This document shows positions 62,716 to 64,000 of a DNA stretch of 64,000 bases, piece after piece. The notes below the pieces were generated by a model. It was not told where the DNA came from. It saw nothing but the letters and a program-made list of their open reading frames with translations, and searched no databases. Made by a program: the position numbers and the translations under genes. This stretch comes from Struthidea cinerea (Eukaryota > Chordata > Aves > Passeriformes > Corcoracidae), in NCBI GenBank assembly GCA_013397865.1, contig VZTI01005204.1, positions 62,001 through 126,000 of the forward strand, in the 5' to 3' direction. Positions within the stretch are counted from its first letter, which is position 1. The number at the start of each line of letters is the position of its first letter.

Positions 62716-63103
62716 TGCTGGAGTACACTAGGTGGTGGTAGAGAGATAGGCCCTGAGGATCGGAGAGAGGGCCTCTATCCTGGGCCCGGAGGTGACCCTG
62801 GGAGTGCATCCAGGTCACCGGGGATGGACTGAGAGAAGATTGTGTGTTTATGGACAGACTGGGCCTATGAGAAGTGTTAATTGTAGTTCGTGGCCTTATA
62901 GGGTATTGTTTGCCTATTACCATACTAGGTAAAATCTGTGTAATACCCCAGGTGATTGGGGGACACTGTGGTGAACATCTTTCCTGTTTATATGATGTTA
63001 TATCCTGTTGGGTGCTGGTATATAAGGAATTCTGACTTCGCAATAAACGTCTTTGCATTTTCCACCTGATAAGCAAGGTTCTTGTCCATGCGTCATTACT
63101 GCA
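62716..63103 (+). mobile_element. Solo LTR with TATA box and poly(A) signal
   Basis: It starts tgctggagtacactagg and ends gcgtcattactgca, so the termini are TG and CA. Inside are a TATA box (tatataag at about 63019-63025) and AATAAA at 63042-63047, about 20 bases apart, giving a short R region. Flanks catata (62710-62715) and cataca (63104-63109) agree at five of six bases, a likely target-site duplication. The family was not identified; ERVK fits a 6-bp duplication. No coding remains adjoin it. Confidence 0.72.
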
Positions 63104-63154
63104 CATACATGCTCCACATTATGAATTTATAGTGGTTTTATGCATAGGTCTATA

Positions 63155-63235
63155 AATATATAAGGGCAATGAAGCTGGTGAAGGGCCTAAAAAACATGTC
63201 TTATGATGAGAAGTTGAGGGAGATTAGCTATTATT
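63155..63235 (+). mobile_element. CR1 LINE fragment
   Basis: gggcaatgaagctggtgaag ggcctaaaaaacatgtctta and gagaagttgagggagatta match the sense CR1 segment (gggcaacgaagctggtgagg, then tatgaggagcggctgaggga). The more 3' part is absent. Confidence 0.75.
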
Positions 63236-64000
63236 CTGCTAAATTAAATATAGGTAAAGAAGAGACACAGACACACATGTTAAGCACTATATTTTGAAGG
63301 AAAAGAGAAATATATGCAGAAGCTGGCAGGACACCTCACAAAAAAGGTATTAAAAGAGAAATTCAAGGAAAATAAATGTGTAGAATACAAAAAAATAGCA
63401 CAGCAGGACATTTTTCATGGATGTTTTCAGGGAAAAATAGTTGTGGCTTATTATGAGGCTTTTATGCTCAAGGTAGTTGATAGAAAGCTGCTGTTTTAAA
63501 TCTTGAGATGTCTCAGTTATTTCTCTCCACCACTATTACCCTCACCAGTGTCAGACCCCCGAATGTGGTGGCTTTGCAGCCACGCAGAGGAGGGGAAGGC
63601 ATCTGTACCTCACCACGTTATCACACCTAAAAGCGACTGGTGGCATTTTGCAAATCTGAACTCCAACAATGGGATTTGGCTTCATTTTATTAAAACACGG
63701 GATAATGCATGGCCTCAGACAGTGTACAAAATAGCAATTCACTTCCAGCTCCTCTATGGAGGTTGTAGCACTAATGAAGCAAATCACATCTCAGGGAATA
63801 TAGCCATGATTTAGTATGTGCATAACTGTAATAAAATGTTGTTATGGCTGAGATTGTTAGGTTTTTAATGGAAAAAAGAAGAATTAGGATTGAAATTGAA
63901 AAACAACCCAGTTCCCATAAAAGGTAAAAATGTGCTTGGATAAAAGGTTAATAGAGTTAATTGTGAGGAGTAATACAAGGCAGCAACTCATGTTAGAGAA
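63236..64000. other. Intergenic, nothing recognised
   Basis: AT-rich sequence to the end of the window. The short open frames here showed no domain. Confidence 0.55.

Noticed and set aside
62702..63106. 134-codon minus-strand frame
   Set aside because: It coincides with the solo LTR 62716-63103 read backwards.
1..64000. tRNA, rRNA, CRISPR arrays, prokaryotic operons
   Set aside because: None recognised; the window is vertebrate nuclear DNA throughout.

Overview
The window is vertebrate nuclear DNA, almost certainly from a bird. It has two spliced genes with long introns, several avian-type CR1 LINE 3' ends, ERV solo LTRs and two runs of N (11288-11405 and 33703-33892). The cytochrome b5 protein has the 138-residue layout I remember for chicken, and a TOPORS-like RING fragment beside an ERVK-type LTR suggests a passerine. 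The species assignment is inference; the genes are read directly from the sequence.

Layout. (1) 1-7771, minus strand: the 5' part of the orthologue of human C18orf63, a protein of unknown function. Six coding exons match the human protein and one 36-nt exon is tentative. The phases join across all seven to give 194 residues, and the gene runs off the left edge. (2) 7772-11526: the intergenic space between two head-to-head genes. Two CpG-rich blocks (about 9840-10345 and 10930-11960) are separated by a CR1 insertion nested inside another CR1. (3) 11527-27570, plus strand: complete CYB5A (cytochrome b5), five coding exons, with two antisense ERVL-type solo LTRs and two CR1 pieces in its first intron. 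(4) 27.6-64 kb: gene-poor DNA. It holds CR1 fragments, a GC-rich candidate LTR or transcription unit around the second gap (33.5-34.4 kb), a decayed TOPORS-like RING fragment (54.9-55.2 kb), an ERVK-type solo LTR (55424-55830) and another solo LTR with its own TATA box and poly(A) signal (62716-63103). I found no host exon here that I could name.

The C18orf63/CYB5A pair is divergent in human as well (18q22.3), so the arrangement is old synteny. CYB5A makes the tail-anchored ER electron carrier that serves desaturases and cytochromes P450. Nothing in the sequence ties C18orf63 to that pathway; what they share is the promoter interval. No prokaryotic, CRISPR or unmistakably new system is present. 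The parts most worth a second look are the CR1-split divergent promoter, the uncharacterised C18orf63 gene with its divergent 36-nt exon, the GC-rich unit at 33.5-34.4 kb with a neighbouring 88-codon ORF, and the RING fragment next to an LTR.
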